This document shows positions 6,719-13,927 of a DNA stretch of 29,051 nucleotides, piece by piece. The position numbers and the translations under genes are program-made. The notes under the pieces were generated by a model. The model had not been told where the DNA came from. It saw nothing but the letters and a program-made list of their open reading frames with translations, and ran no database searches. Location: contig UQSB01000024.1 of assembly GCA_900543505.1 (NCBI GenBank), positions 1 to 29,051 on the forward strand, in the 5' to 3' direction. Within the stretch, counting starts at the first letter, position 1. Each line of letters starts with the position of its first letter. The DNA is from an uncultured Collinsella sp. GTDB taxonomy: Bacteria; Actinomycetota; Coriobacteriia; Coriobacteriales; Coriobacteriaceae.

Positions 6719-8413
6719 CTACTTGCGGTGAGCGCGGTAGAACTCGATGAGCGCCTGGGTCGAAGCGTCCTGCTCGGCCTTGGCGGCGTTATCGTGGAAG
6801 GCCGGGGTGATCTGCTTGGCAAGCTGCTTGCCCAGCTCAACGCCCCACTGGTCGTAAGAGTCGATGCCCCAGACCGTGCCCTCGACAAACGTGATGTGCT
6901 CGTACAGGGCGATGAGCTCGCCGAGTGCGAACGGGGTCAGCGTGTCGCCGAAGATCGAGGTCGTCGGGCGGTTACCCTCAAAGCAACGGGCCGGGACGAT
7001 CTGCTCGGGCGTGCCCTCGGCACGAACCTCGTCGGCTGTCTTGCCAAAGGCGAGTGCCTTGGTCTGGGCCAGGAAGTTGCCCAGGAACAGCTCGTGCACG
7101 TCCTGACCGCTATCGGTCGCAGGGTTGGCGGTATTGGCGAAGGCGATGAAATCGGCCGGGACCACCACGGTGCCCTGGTGCAGCAGCTGGTAGAAGGCGT
7201 GCTGGCCGTTGGTGCCGGGCTCGCCCCAGAAGATCTCACCGGTGTCGGAGGTCACGGCGCTGCCGTCCCAGCGGACATGCTTGCCGTTGGACTCCATGGT
7301 GAGCTGCTGCAGGTAGGCCGGGAAACGATGCAGGTACTGGCAGTACGGAAGCACGGCGTGGCTCTTGGAACCGAAGAAGTTGACGTACCAGACGTTGAGC
7401 AGACCCATCAGCGCGACGGCGTTGTTCTCGAGCGGGGTGTTGCAGAAGTACTCGTCGATGGCGTGGAAGCCCTCGAGGAACTGCTGGAAGCGCTCGGGGC
7501 CGAGCACGACGATCAGCGACAGGCCAACGGCGGAGTCGACAGAATAGCGGCCGCCGACCCAGTTCCAAAAACCGAAGGCGTTAGCGGGGTCGATGCCGAA
7601 GGCCTCAACCTTCTCGAGTGCGGTGGAAACGGCGACGAAGTGCTTTGCCACTGCCTCGGCGTTCTGCTCATCGGAGCCGTCGATGGCACCCTGAGCCTTG
7701 AGCTGCTCGAGCATCCAGGTCTTGACCTCACGAGCGTTGGTGAGGGTCTCGAGCGTGGTGAAGGTCTTAGAGACGATGATCACGAGCGTGGTCTCGGGAT
7801 CGAGACCCTTGAGCTTCTCTGCCTGATCGTTGGGGTCGATGTTGGAGATGTAGCGGCAGTCAATACCGGCGTCGGCGTAGGGACGCAGGGCCTCGTAGGC
7901 CATGACCGGGCCCAGATCGGAGCCGCCGATGCCGATGGACACCAGGTGCTCGATCTTTTTGCCGGTAACACCCTTCCACTCACCGGAGCGCACGCGCTCG
8001 GCGAAGGCATACATGCGGTCGAGAACCTCGTGCACGTCGGCGACGACGTCCTGGCCGTCGACGATGAGCTGGCCCTTCTCGCTTGCCGGGCGGCGCAGCG
8101 CGGTGTGCAGGACGGCGCGGTCCTCGGTGGTGTTGATGTGCTCGCCGGAGAACATGGCGTCGCGGCGCTCCTCGAGCTTCACCTCGCGGGCAAGATCGCA
8201 CAGCAGCTTGACGGTCTCATCAGTCACCAGGTTCTTGGACAGGTCGAAGTGCAGGTCACCGGCGTCAAAGCTCAGCTTGTTCACGCGCTCGGCATCGGCG
8301 GCGAACCAGGCCTTGAGGTCGATACCCTCGGCCTCGAGCTTCTCCTGATGGGCCTCGAGCGCCTTCCAAGCGGCAGTCGACGTAGCATCGATAGGTGCGG
8401 CAACAGTTGCCAT
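6719..8413 (-). CDS. pgi: Glucose-6-phosphate isomerase
   Basis: A 564-residue cytoplasmic enzyme that interconverts glucose-6-phosphate and fructose-6-phosphate. ATG at 8413 follows GAGGAGGACTCT. Visible motifs are GIGGSDLGPVMAYEAL (phosphate-binding loop), SKTFTTLET, the PROSITE-type signature VGGRYSVDSAVG, the catalytic Glu in MESNGKHV, His in TNGQHAFYQLLHQG, and the C-terminal Lys in YDQWGVELGKQLAKQ. All catalytic elements appear intact. It is a single-gene unit with its own terminator. The opposite strand is open for almost the same length, which is a codon-bias shadow. Confidence 0.96.
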   Translation of the reverse strand: MATVAAPIDATSTAAWKALEAHQEKLEAEGIDLKAWFAADAERVNKLSFDAGDLHFDLSKNLVTDETVKLLCDLAREVKLEERRDAMFSGEHINTTEDRAVLHTALRRPASEKGQLIVDGQDVVADVHEVLDRMYAFAERVRSGEWKGVTGKKIEHLVSIGIGGSDLGPVMAYEALRPYADAGIDCRYISNIDPNDQAEKLKGLDPETTLVIIVSKTFTTLETLTNAREVKTWMLEQLKAQGAIDGSDEQNAEAVAKHFVAVSTALEKVEAFGIDPANAFGFWNWVGGRYSVDSAVGLSLIVVLGPERFQQFLEGFHAIDEYFCNTPLENNAVALMGLLNVWYVNFFGSKSHAVLPYCQYLHRFPAYLQQLTMESNGKHVRWDGSAVTSDTGEIFWGEPGTNGQHAFYQLLHQGTVVVPADFIAFANTANPATDSGQDVHELFLGNFLAQTKALAFGKTADEVRAEGTPEQIVPARCFEGNRPTTSIFGDTLTPFALGELIALYEHITFVEGTVWGIDSYDQWGVELGKQLAKQITPAFHDNAAKAEQDASTQALIEFYRAHRK

Positions 8414-8538
8414 AGAGTCCTCCTCAGCATACGGGCGCACGCCTCCATGCGCCCGGACATTCAGATGCCACTATTCTAGCGCAGGTCAAGACTACAATCA
8501 GCGAGCGTTGCCAATCGGCCCCCAAACGGCAACCGATC

Positions 8539-8603
8539 AAAAAGGGACAGGCTTATTTTGGCAGGTCAAACGCTTTACCAACCAAAAATAACCCGTCCTT
8601 TTA
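8539..8603. repeat. REP-like imperfect palindrome
   Basis: The left arm (AAAAAGGGACAGGCTTATTT, then TGGCAGGTC) and the right arm (TTTACCAACC, then AAAAATAACCCGTCCTTTT) form an imperfect hairpin of roughly 30-nt arms centred near 8572. The unit resembles REP-type palindromes that contain a GGGACAGG core. Part of the same motif recurs at 9264-9287 on the other side of the following gene. It may also act as a terminator for that minus-strand gene. Confidence 0.6.
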
Positions 8604-8612
8604 TGGCAAATA

Positions 8613-9188
8613 TTAGGCCGCGGCGCAGACGCTACCGAGTAACTCACGCAGAGGAGACCCGATGCCCTTCAGAAGTTCGGGCGCGATAATGGCAAAAACG
8701 GGAACCTCACCGGTACCCACGACAGCAGGCACCTTGCCCTCCGAGACAATGCATCCATAAGGGACAAAACCGTCTTCGCCGGCATCGAGCGCCGCCATGC
8801 GACGCGCGAGCTCGCGCGCAAAGCCCGCCGTATCGGCATCGCCGATCGCCAGGACAAAGTCCACGCCTTCGTCGGTCGCCAGGGCCACGGCTTCGTCGAT
8901 CAGTTCGTCTCCCCCATCGCCCTCAAACGAGCCGCAGCGGAAAAGCACACGCTCGAGTAGGGCTCGATCAAGCGAGCCAAGTGCCGCCGAGACAAGCTCA
9001 TCGCGCGTATGTTTGTCACCGCCCAGCACGACCAGTGCCTTGGTGCCGCCGTAGTGAGCGACCAATCGTCCACACCAGCGAGCCACGTCTCCATCCGCAA
9101 CAAGGCGCGTCGGCATACCAAACCCATAGTTGACCATCTTTCCCACAACCCTTCCGTGCGTATAGGCGGTATCAATCGTTAGGCTCAT
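8613..9188 (-). CDS. Iron-alcohol-dehydrogenase-like N-terminal domain protein (degenerate, short)
   Basis: A 191-residue protein resembling only the N-terminal nucleotide-binding domain of group III (iron-dependent) alcohol dehydrogenases, which are normally about 385 residues. Similarities are VNYGFGMPTRLVADGD near the start, KALVVLGGD, and DFVLAIGDADTAGFARELAR where full enzymes have an AIGGGSVID-type NAD-phosphate loop. The GGGS residues are lost, and the metal-binding C-terminal domain is absent, so alcohol dehydrogenase activity is unlikely. ATG at 9188 lacks a clear ribosome site; an alternative ATG at 9136 is possible. It is flanked by REP-like sequences. It could be a decayed gene or a domain reused for another role. 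Confidence 0.5.
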   Translation of the reverse strand: MSLTIDTAYTHGRVVGKMVNYGFGMPTRLVADGDVARWCGRLVAHYGGTKALVVLGGDKHTRDELVSAALGSLDRALLERVLFRCGSFEGDGGDELIDEAVALATDEGVDFVLAIGDADTAGFARELARRMAALDAGEDGFVPYGCIVSEGKVPAVVGTGEVPVFAIIAPELLKGIGSPLRELLGSVCAAA

Positions 9189-9263
9189 GCTACGAAGCGA
9201 GCTTTTCCGAGCTGTTTCGCGCTCTTTAGGGCTGCGTTAAAAACCCGATGCAGCTGCACGACT

Positions 9264-9287
9264 ATACCTGCCAAAAAGGGACAGGTT
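9264..9287. repeat. Fragment of the same REP-like motif
   Basis: CCTGCCAAAAAGGGACAGG combines two parts of the palindrome at 8539-8603 (TTTTGGCAGG inverted, and AAGGGACAGG). It can fold into a small hairpin. Its right end runs into the -35 box of the following SOS-type promoter. Confidence 0.5.
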
Positions 9288-9347
9288 TTGACGATGTCCG
9301 GATGAGCGGGTATTATCGAACAGGTATTCGATAAGAACATGTGTTTG
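9288..9347 (+). promoter_or_regulatory. Sigma-70-type promoter with two LexA boxes before the Y-family polymerase
   Basis: TTGACG (9288-9293) and TATTAT (9311-9316) are spaced by exactly 17 bp. Directly after the -10 comes CGAACAGGTATTCG (9317-9330), one base off the CGAAC-N4-GTTCG palindrome. A second box, AGAACATGTGTTTG (9334-9347), fits the Gram-positive consensus CGAACRNRYGTTYC well. Both boxes cover the start of transcription, the ideal position for LexA repression. Confidence 0.78.
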
Positions 9348-9361
9348 ATGAAAGGGCACGG

Positions 9362-10867
9362 ATGGCGCACGAGCAGCACACCTATATCTGCATCGACCTC
9401 AAGACGTTTTATGCCAGCGTCGAGTGCGTCGATCGTGGGCTCGATCCGCTCACCACCAACCTGGTCGTTGCCGACGAATCGCGCGGGCGCACGACCATCT
9501 GCCTCGCCATCACACAGGCTATGAAGGACTTAGGGATTCACAACCGCTGCCGCCTATTTGAGATTCCCGATGGCATCGACTACATCACGGCCGTACCGCG
9601 CATGCAGCATTACATGGAGGTGTCGGCGAAAATCTACGGTATCTATCTGGAATACGTCAGCCCCCAGGACGTGCACGTCTACTCCATCGATGAGTGCTTT
9701 ATCGACGTGACGCCCTATCTGGACCTCTATCACACAGATGCGGAAGGGTTCGCCTGCACGCTGCGCGACGAGGTCCTCGCGCGCACCGGCATCACGGCGA
9801 CGGTCGGCATCGGCCCCAACCTATTCCAGGCCAAGGTGGCGCTCGATATCACCGCCAAGCACGTGCCCAGTCGCATCGGCAAACTCGACGACGAGACCTT
9901 TCGCAAGGAGATCTGGCCCCATCGCCCCATCACCGACATCTGGGGCATCGGCCCCGGCGTGGCAGCCCGACTCGAAAAGTATGGCGTCTACGACCTGATG
10001 GGCGTCGCCGCACTCGACGAGAACCTGCTCTACGACGAACTCGGCGTCAATGCCGAATATCTTATCGACCACGCCTTCGGGCGCGAGCCGACAACCATCG
10101 CCGATATCCAAGCCTATCGCCCGCAGGCAACTTCGACCACCACAGGACAGGTGCTCTCGAAGGGTTATGCCTACGAACAGGCCTATACCGTCTTGCGCGA
10201 GATGGTCGACAACGCCGTTTTAGATTTGGTCGATAAGCACGTGGTCTGCGACAGTATCTCGCTCTTTGTGGGCTACGCGAGCGAACGCGCCGACATACGC
10301 CGCCTCGACGCCAGCGGTACAGCGCAGTATGTGGACGGATGCGGGCACCTGCGCTCGAGCACATCGAGTATCGAACCCACCGCAACCGCCGGCCCCGAGC
10401 TCGCGCCCCGTGCGCCCAAGCCCGTCCAGCGCGATGACGAACGGCGTCGCCTGGTGCGCGAAGCGCAGGCAATCGATGGCATCTTTGTGGGAGAGCATGG
10501 CGGCAAACCGCGCGGTGGCTATGCCGCACTCTTTGCGCACTCTAACGCCTCGCGAAAGCTGCCCGAGCGTACCAATTCGTTTAAGAAGATCATGGGCTAT
10601 TTCGATGAGCTCTGGGCGCAGACTGTCGATCCCAAACGACCGGTCAAGCGCATCAACCTGGGATTTGGCAACCTCATGCCCGAGGAATTTGCCACCATCG
10701 ATCTGTTCAGCGATATCGAGGCCGATGAGCGCGAGCGCGACCTAGCGCGCGCCGTCCTGGCCGTGAAAGGCAAGTACGGCAAGAACGCGCTCGTCAAGGG
10801 ATTAAGCTTTACCGCCGGCGCCACCGCGCGCGAACGCAACGATCAGGTAGGAGGACATCGTGCCTAA
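9362..10867 (+). CDS. Y-family DNA polymerase (UvrX/DinB-like), SOS-type
   Basis: A 501-residue translesion polymerase. I choose ATG at 9362 because AAAGGG lies 5 nt upstream; the alternative GTG at 9341 falls inside a LexA box. The palm begins YICIDLKTFYASVEC (metal-binding Asp12 and steric-gate region). The catalytic pair is in YSIDECFIDV (Asp110, Glu111). A helix-hairpin-helix segment follows (DIWGIGPGVAARLEKYG), then the little-finger domain. ATIDLFSD near residue 446 resembles a beta-clamp-binding motif. Residues around 315-360 form a low-complexity insert rich in Ser, Pro, Thr and Ala. The stop overlaps yolD by 8 nt, the usual UvrX-YolD pairing of Gram-positive bacteria. It bypasses lesions during the SOS response. 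Confidence 0.92.
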   Translation: MAHEQHTYICIDLKTFYASVECVDRGLDPLTTNLVVADESRGRTTICLAITQAMKDLGIHNRCRLFEIPDGIDYITAVPRMQHYMEVSAKIYGIYLEYVSPQDVHVYSIDECFIDVTPYLDLYHTDAEGFACTLRDEVLARTGITATVGIGPNLFQAKVALDITAKHVPSRIGKLDDETFRKEIWPHRPITDIWGIGPGVAARLEKYGVYDLMGVAALDENLLYDELGVNAEYLIDHAFGREPTTIADIQAYRPQATSTTTGQVLSKGYAYEQAYTVLREMVDNAVLDLVDKHVVCDSISLFVGYASERADIRRLDASGTAQYVDGCGHLRSSTSSIEPTATAGPELAPRAPKPVQRDDERRRLVREAQAIDGIFVGEHGGKPRGGYAALFAHSNASRKLPERTNSFKKIMGYFDELWAQTVDPKRPVKRINLGFGNLMPEEFATIDLFSDIEADERERDLARAVLAVKGKYGKNALVKGLSFTAGATARERNDQVGGHRA

Positions 10868-11285
10868 GTCCCAACAACAGCCGATGCGGCCACCGACGCC
10901 TTTTGAACGTCTAGCGGACCCCGAGGGAAGACGTCGATCCGCCGACCCCAAGCTCACCGCCAACGGCGCCGTCCGTGCCGGCCGTGCCGCGCAGTTTATG
11001 CCCTTTGCCGCCCTCACGGGATACTACGAGCTCGTGCGCAAACAAGAGATCACTGTTGAGCCCAAATGCGAACTCACGGAAGAAAAAGCCCTCGAGCTTT
11101 CGAAAAAGCTCGAGGGCCTCAAACGCGGCGACCTGGTGCGCCTCACCTATTACGATACGTACGGCTATCGTAGCCGCACGGGCATTCTCGACGAAGTGCT
11201 TCCCGCGTTCAAGCTGCTCAAGCTCCGAGACATCGCCATCGACTTCGACGACATCCAAGACATCGAACTGCGCGGACGAGCCTAG
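10860..11285 (+). CDS. YolD-like protein
   Basis: A 141-residue YolD-family protein. GTG at 10860 is preceded by GTAGGAGGACATC, and the gene overlaps the polymerase by 8 nt, so the pair is translationally coupled. The family motif RAGRAAQFMPFAALTGYYELV is near residues 40-60, followed by a charged, helical region and a beta-rich C-terminal part (LVRLTYYDTYGYRSRTG). YolD proteins accompany UvrX-type polymerases and are thought to modulate them; the molecular role is not settled. Within the coding region, 11088-11117 forms a perfect 13-bp hairpin. Confidence 0.85.
   Translation: MPKSQQQPMRPPTPFERLADPEGRRRSADPKLTANGAVRAGRAAQFMPFAALTGYYELVRKQEITVEPKCELTEEKALELSKKLEGLKRGDLVRLTYYDTYGYRSRTGILDEVLPAFKLLKLRDIAIDFDDIQDIELRGRA
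11088..11117. repeat. Perfect 13-bp inverted repeat inside yolD
   Basis: GCCCTCGAGCTTT (11088-11100), a CGAA loop and AAAGCTCGAGGGC (11105-11117). It encodes a Glu/Lys/Leu-rich helix, which can by itself generate such symmetry, but a 13-bp perfect stem is uncommon in coding DNA. Confidence 0.5.
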
Positions 11286-11311
11286 CCAAGGAAGCGCATC
11301 CAGAGCGACGC

Positions 11312-11695
11312 TTACAGCGTCATGACGTAGTAGCCCGCGTCTTTCACGGCCGTCTCGAGGACATCACGATCAACCGGCTGCTTAGAGCGCACGCGTGCCG
11401 TGTGGTCCGCATACGTCACCGTTGCCCACACGCCATCCAGTGCATTGAGGGCATTGGCTACGTTCTGAGCGCAGCCGTCACAGCTCATGCCGCCGATGAG
11501 CAGCTCATCGCTATAGGGATAGTGTGACGCATCGGTATCCACCACAACAACCTTTTTGGCCTTCTTGCCGCTCGCACCATCGCTGCAACAACTCTTCCCG
11601 TGTGTCGAAGCGGCAATGCGACGCAGTCCAAAAAACATGCCGACGGCAATGACGGCCAGCACGATGAGATTCGCAGGGTTGAGCAAGTCACTCAT
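11312..11695 (-). CDS. Membrane-anchored heavy-metal-associated (HMA) domain protein
   Basis: A 127-residue protein. ATG at 11695 has AAGGGG 5 nt upstream. Residues 5-24 form one membrane helix (NPANLIVLAVIAVGMFFGLR). A Cys-containing stretch follows (HGKSCCSDG), then a basic linker. The C-terminal part is an HMA/CopZ-like ferredoxin fold with the metal motif GGMSCDGCAQNVANAL. Such domains bind Cu(I) or similar soft metals and deliver them to P-type ATPases. No copper ATPase is in the window. A CsoR-like operator upstream supports copper-responsive expression. The gene converges with yolD. Confidence 0.85.
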   Translation of the reverse strand: MSDLLNPANLIVLAVIAVGMFFGLRRIAASTHGKSCCSDGASGKKAKKVVVVDTDASHYPYSDELLIGGMSCDGCAQNVANALNALDGVWATVTYADHTARVRSKQPVDRDVLETAVKDAGYYVMTL

Positions 11696-11727
11696 GCGTT
11701 CCCCTTTCAAGTAGCCCTAATTTCTAG

Positions 11728-11744
11728 ATACCCCCATGGGGTGT
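11728..11744. promoter_or_regulatory. CsoR-like copper operator
   Basis: ATACCCCCATGGGGTGT is a G/C-tract palindrome of the kind bound by CsoR-family copper sensors (TACCCC-N-GGGGTA). It lies 32 bp before the HMA start. On the minus strand it overlaps a possible promoter, TTAAGA and TATCTA spaced 19 bp. Confidence 0.6.
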
Positions 11745-11806
11745 CCCCATCTTAACCCAAAATCATGTCTGTTCGGTCAATTAGTTTCCCTCTTCAAACT
11801 TTTTTG

Positions 11807-11849
11807 TTGACCATGGCTTACTTTCGTGTATAAGTTTTCCTAGGCTAAC
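11807..11849 (+). promoter_or_regulatory. Promoter with DtxR/IdeR-like iron box for the DUF3793-flavodoxin operon
   Basis: TTGACC (11807-11812) and TATAAG (11829-11834) are 16 bp apart. The palindromic segment GTTTTCCTAGGCTAAC (11834-11849) begins at the last base of the -10 and shares the TTAGCCTA core of DtxR/IdeR operators (reverse strand GTTAGCCTAGG). Repression by an iron-loaded DtxR-type regulator would induce the operon when iron is short. Confidence 0.6.
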
Positions 11850-11873
11850 AACTGAGGACCCGAAAGGAGCATC

Positions 11874-12578
11874 GTGACTCGAACCATTGACATCCCAACA
11901 TACCAAACGGCTGTCGTGCGCAACTGCTCCCCTACGCTCGCAGGTATCAAGCCGGCTTCGCTCTTTACCTATCCCGGCGTTTACGCCAACCAAAACGGAA
12001 AACCCGGCGCCGTCCATATCGAAGAGCGACGCTCTCGCCTGCTCGCCGTCATAGCCCAATGCAACCGCGAGCTCCAGCCACTCGGGATCCATATGAGCGT
12101 TTTGGTCTGGCGCCCCTGCGGAGCGCTCATCTATGTGTACCGCCCTGCGGACCTCATGCGATACCTCTCCGACCCCCGCGCCACGACGGCGCTTGCCGCC
12201 GAAGGTTACGATGTCCACAACCTGCCCGCATCCCTGGTGCATCTCGCCGCGCGCATCACGCTGGCAAGCAGCAATGCCGCAGAAAGCGCCTATGACGGCA
12301 GCGTCTGCGCACTCCCGCGAAATAGGCACTGCGATACGGGGTGCATGTGCGAGTTCCCCCACGAAATTGGCTATTTTTTGGGCTATCCCTACGAAGATGT
12401 CCATCAGTTTATCGTCCAGCACGGCGAAAACTATAAGGTCTTTGGCGCATGGAAGGTATACACAAACGTTGAGCGGGCGCTCACGACCTTCGATTCCTAT
12501 CGCGCATGCACGCAATACCTTACCTACATCTATCAACAGGGCTGCACCCTGGAACAACTTGTCCAGGCAACCCGATAG
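11874..12578 (+). CDS. DUF3793-family protein
   Basis: A 234-residue protein. GTG at 11874 follows AAAGGAG. The C-terminal half carries the DUF3793 hallmark: CEFPHEIGYFLGYPYEDV, then HGENYKVFGAWKVYTN and a Tyr/Cys-containing helix (YRACTQYLTYIY). Several Cys residues (CDTGCMCEF) could bind metal or heme. The biochemical function of DUF3793 is unknown. Genes of this family are commonly found directly before a flavodoxin gene in anaerobes, as here (46-bp gap), and both are usually iron-responsive. The DtxR-like box upstream agrees with that. Confidence 0.85.
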   Translation: MTRTIDIPTYQTAVVRNCSPTLAGIKPASLFTYPGVYANQNGKPGAVHIEERRSRLLAVIAQCNRELQPLGIHMSVLVWRPCGALIYVYRPADLMRYLSDPRATTALAAEGYDVHNLPASLVHLAARITLASSNAAESAYDGSVCALPRNRHCDTGCMCEFPHEIGYFLGYPYEDVHQFIVQHGENYKVFGAWKVYTNVERALTTFDSYRACTQYLTYIYQQGCTLEQLVQATR

Positions 12579-12624
12579 AGCATACAAAACGCGGCTGCAC
12601 GCCGCACAACCGAAAGGAAAACAT

Positions 12625-13044
12625 ATGAGCAAGATCGCAGTAGTCTACTGGAGCGGTACAGGCAACACCGAGGCCATGGCAAACTTCGTTGCCGAGGGCG
12701 CAACCGGTGCCGGCGCCGAGGCAGAGGTCATCTCCTGCGCCGACTTCTCCGCAGACAAGGCCGCCAGCTATGACGCCATTGCCTTCGGCTGCCCCGCCAT
12801 GGGTTCCGAGGAGCTTGAGTATGACGAGTTCCAGCCTATGTGGGACGAGGTCAAGGAGACCCTCGGCGACAAGAAGGTCGTCCTCTTTGGCTCCTATTCG
12901 TGGGCCGAGGGCGAGTGGATGGACAACTGGAAGGCCGACGCCGACGAGGCAGGCGTCAACGTCGTCGACTCCGTCATTTGCTACGATGCGCCCGATGATG
13001 AGGGCGAGACCGCTTGCAAGGCCCTCGGAGCCGAGCTCGCGTAA
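12625..13044 (+). CDS. Short-chain flavodoxin
   Basis: A 139-residue flavodoxin. ATG at 12625 follows GAAAGGAAAAC. The FMN phosphate loop YWSGTGNTEAMA is at residues 8-19. Further FMN contacts are likely in FGCPAMGSEELEYDEF and FGSYSWAEGEWMDNW, where the Trp and Tyr stack on the flavin. Length matches short-chain clostridial flavodoxins. It carries one or two electrons at low potential and replaces ferredoxin when iron is scarce. It is second in an operon with the DUF3793 gene; the gap contains a small GCGGC/GCCGC hairpin (12591-12605) that may stabilise the message. A strong terminator follows. Confidence 0.93.
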   Translation: MSKIAVVYWSGTGNTEAMANFVAEGATGAGAEAEVISCADFSADKAASYDAIAFGCPAMGSEELEYDEFQPMWDEVKETLGDKKVVLFGSYSWAEGEWMDNWKADADEAGVNVVDSVICYDAPDDEGETACKALGAELA

Positions 13045-13096
13045 CGAACCCAGGACCTCCAAAAGAGTCTGCATCAAAGCGCATCCTTATCCCTAC

Positions 13097-13139
13097 AAAA
13101 GAGCGGGGGCTGGATTCAAGTCCAGCCCCCCGCTCTTTT
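13097..13139. terminator. Strong bidirectional terminator
   Basis: AAAAGAGCGGGGGCTGGA and TCCAGCCCCCCGCTCTTTT form an 18-bp stem with one bulged C and a 6-nt loop. A- and T-tracts flank it, so it serves both the flavodoxin operon and the converging ABC transporter operon. Confidence 0.92.
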
Positions 13140-13162
13140 ATAACGGCAGTTACATCAACCGG

Positions 13163-13915
<753 letters not shown>

Positions 13916-13927
13916 GATAGGACCTCC

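Noticed and set aside
6728..8479. 583-codon plus-strand frame opposite pgi
   Set aside because: Pgi is unmistakable on the minus strand; the opposite frame is a codon-bias artefact.
9341..9361. GTG start at 9341 for the polymerase
   Set aside because: It lies inside a LexA box, without a ribosome site; ATG at 9362 has AAAGGG at good spacing.
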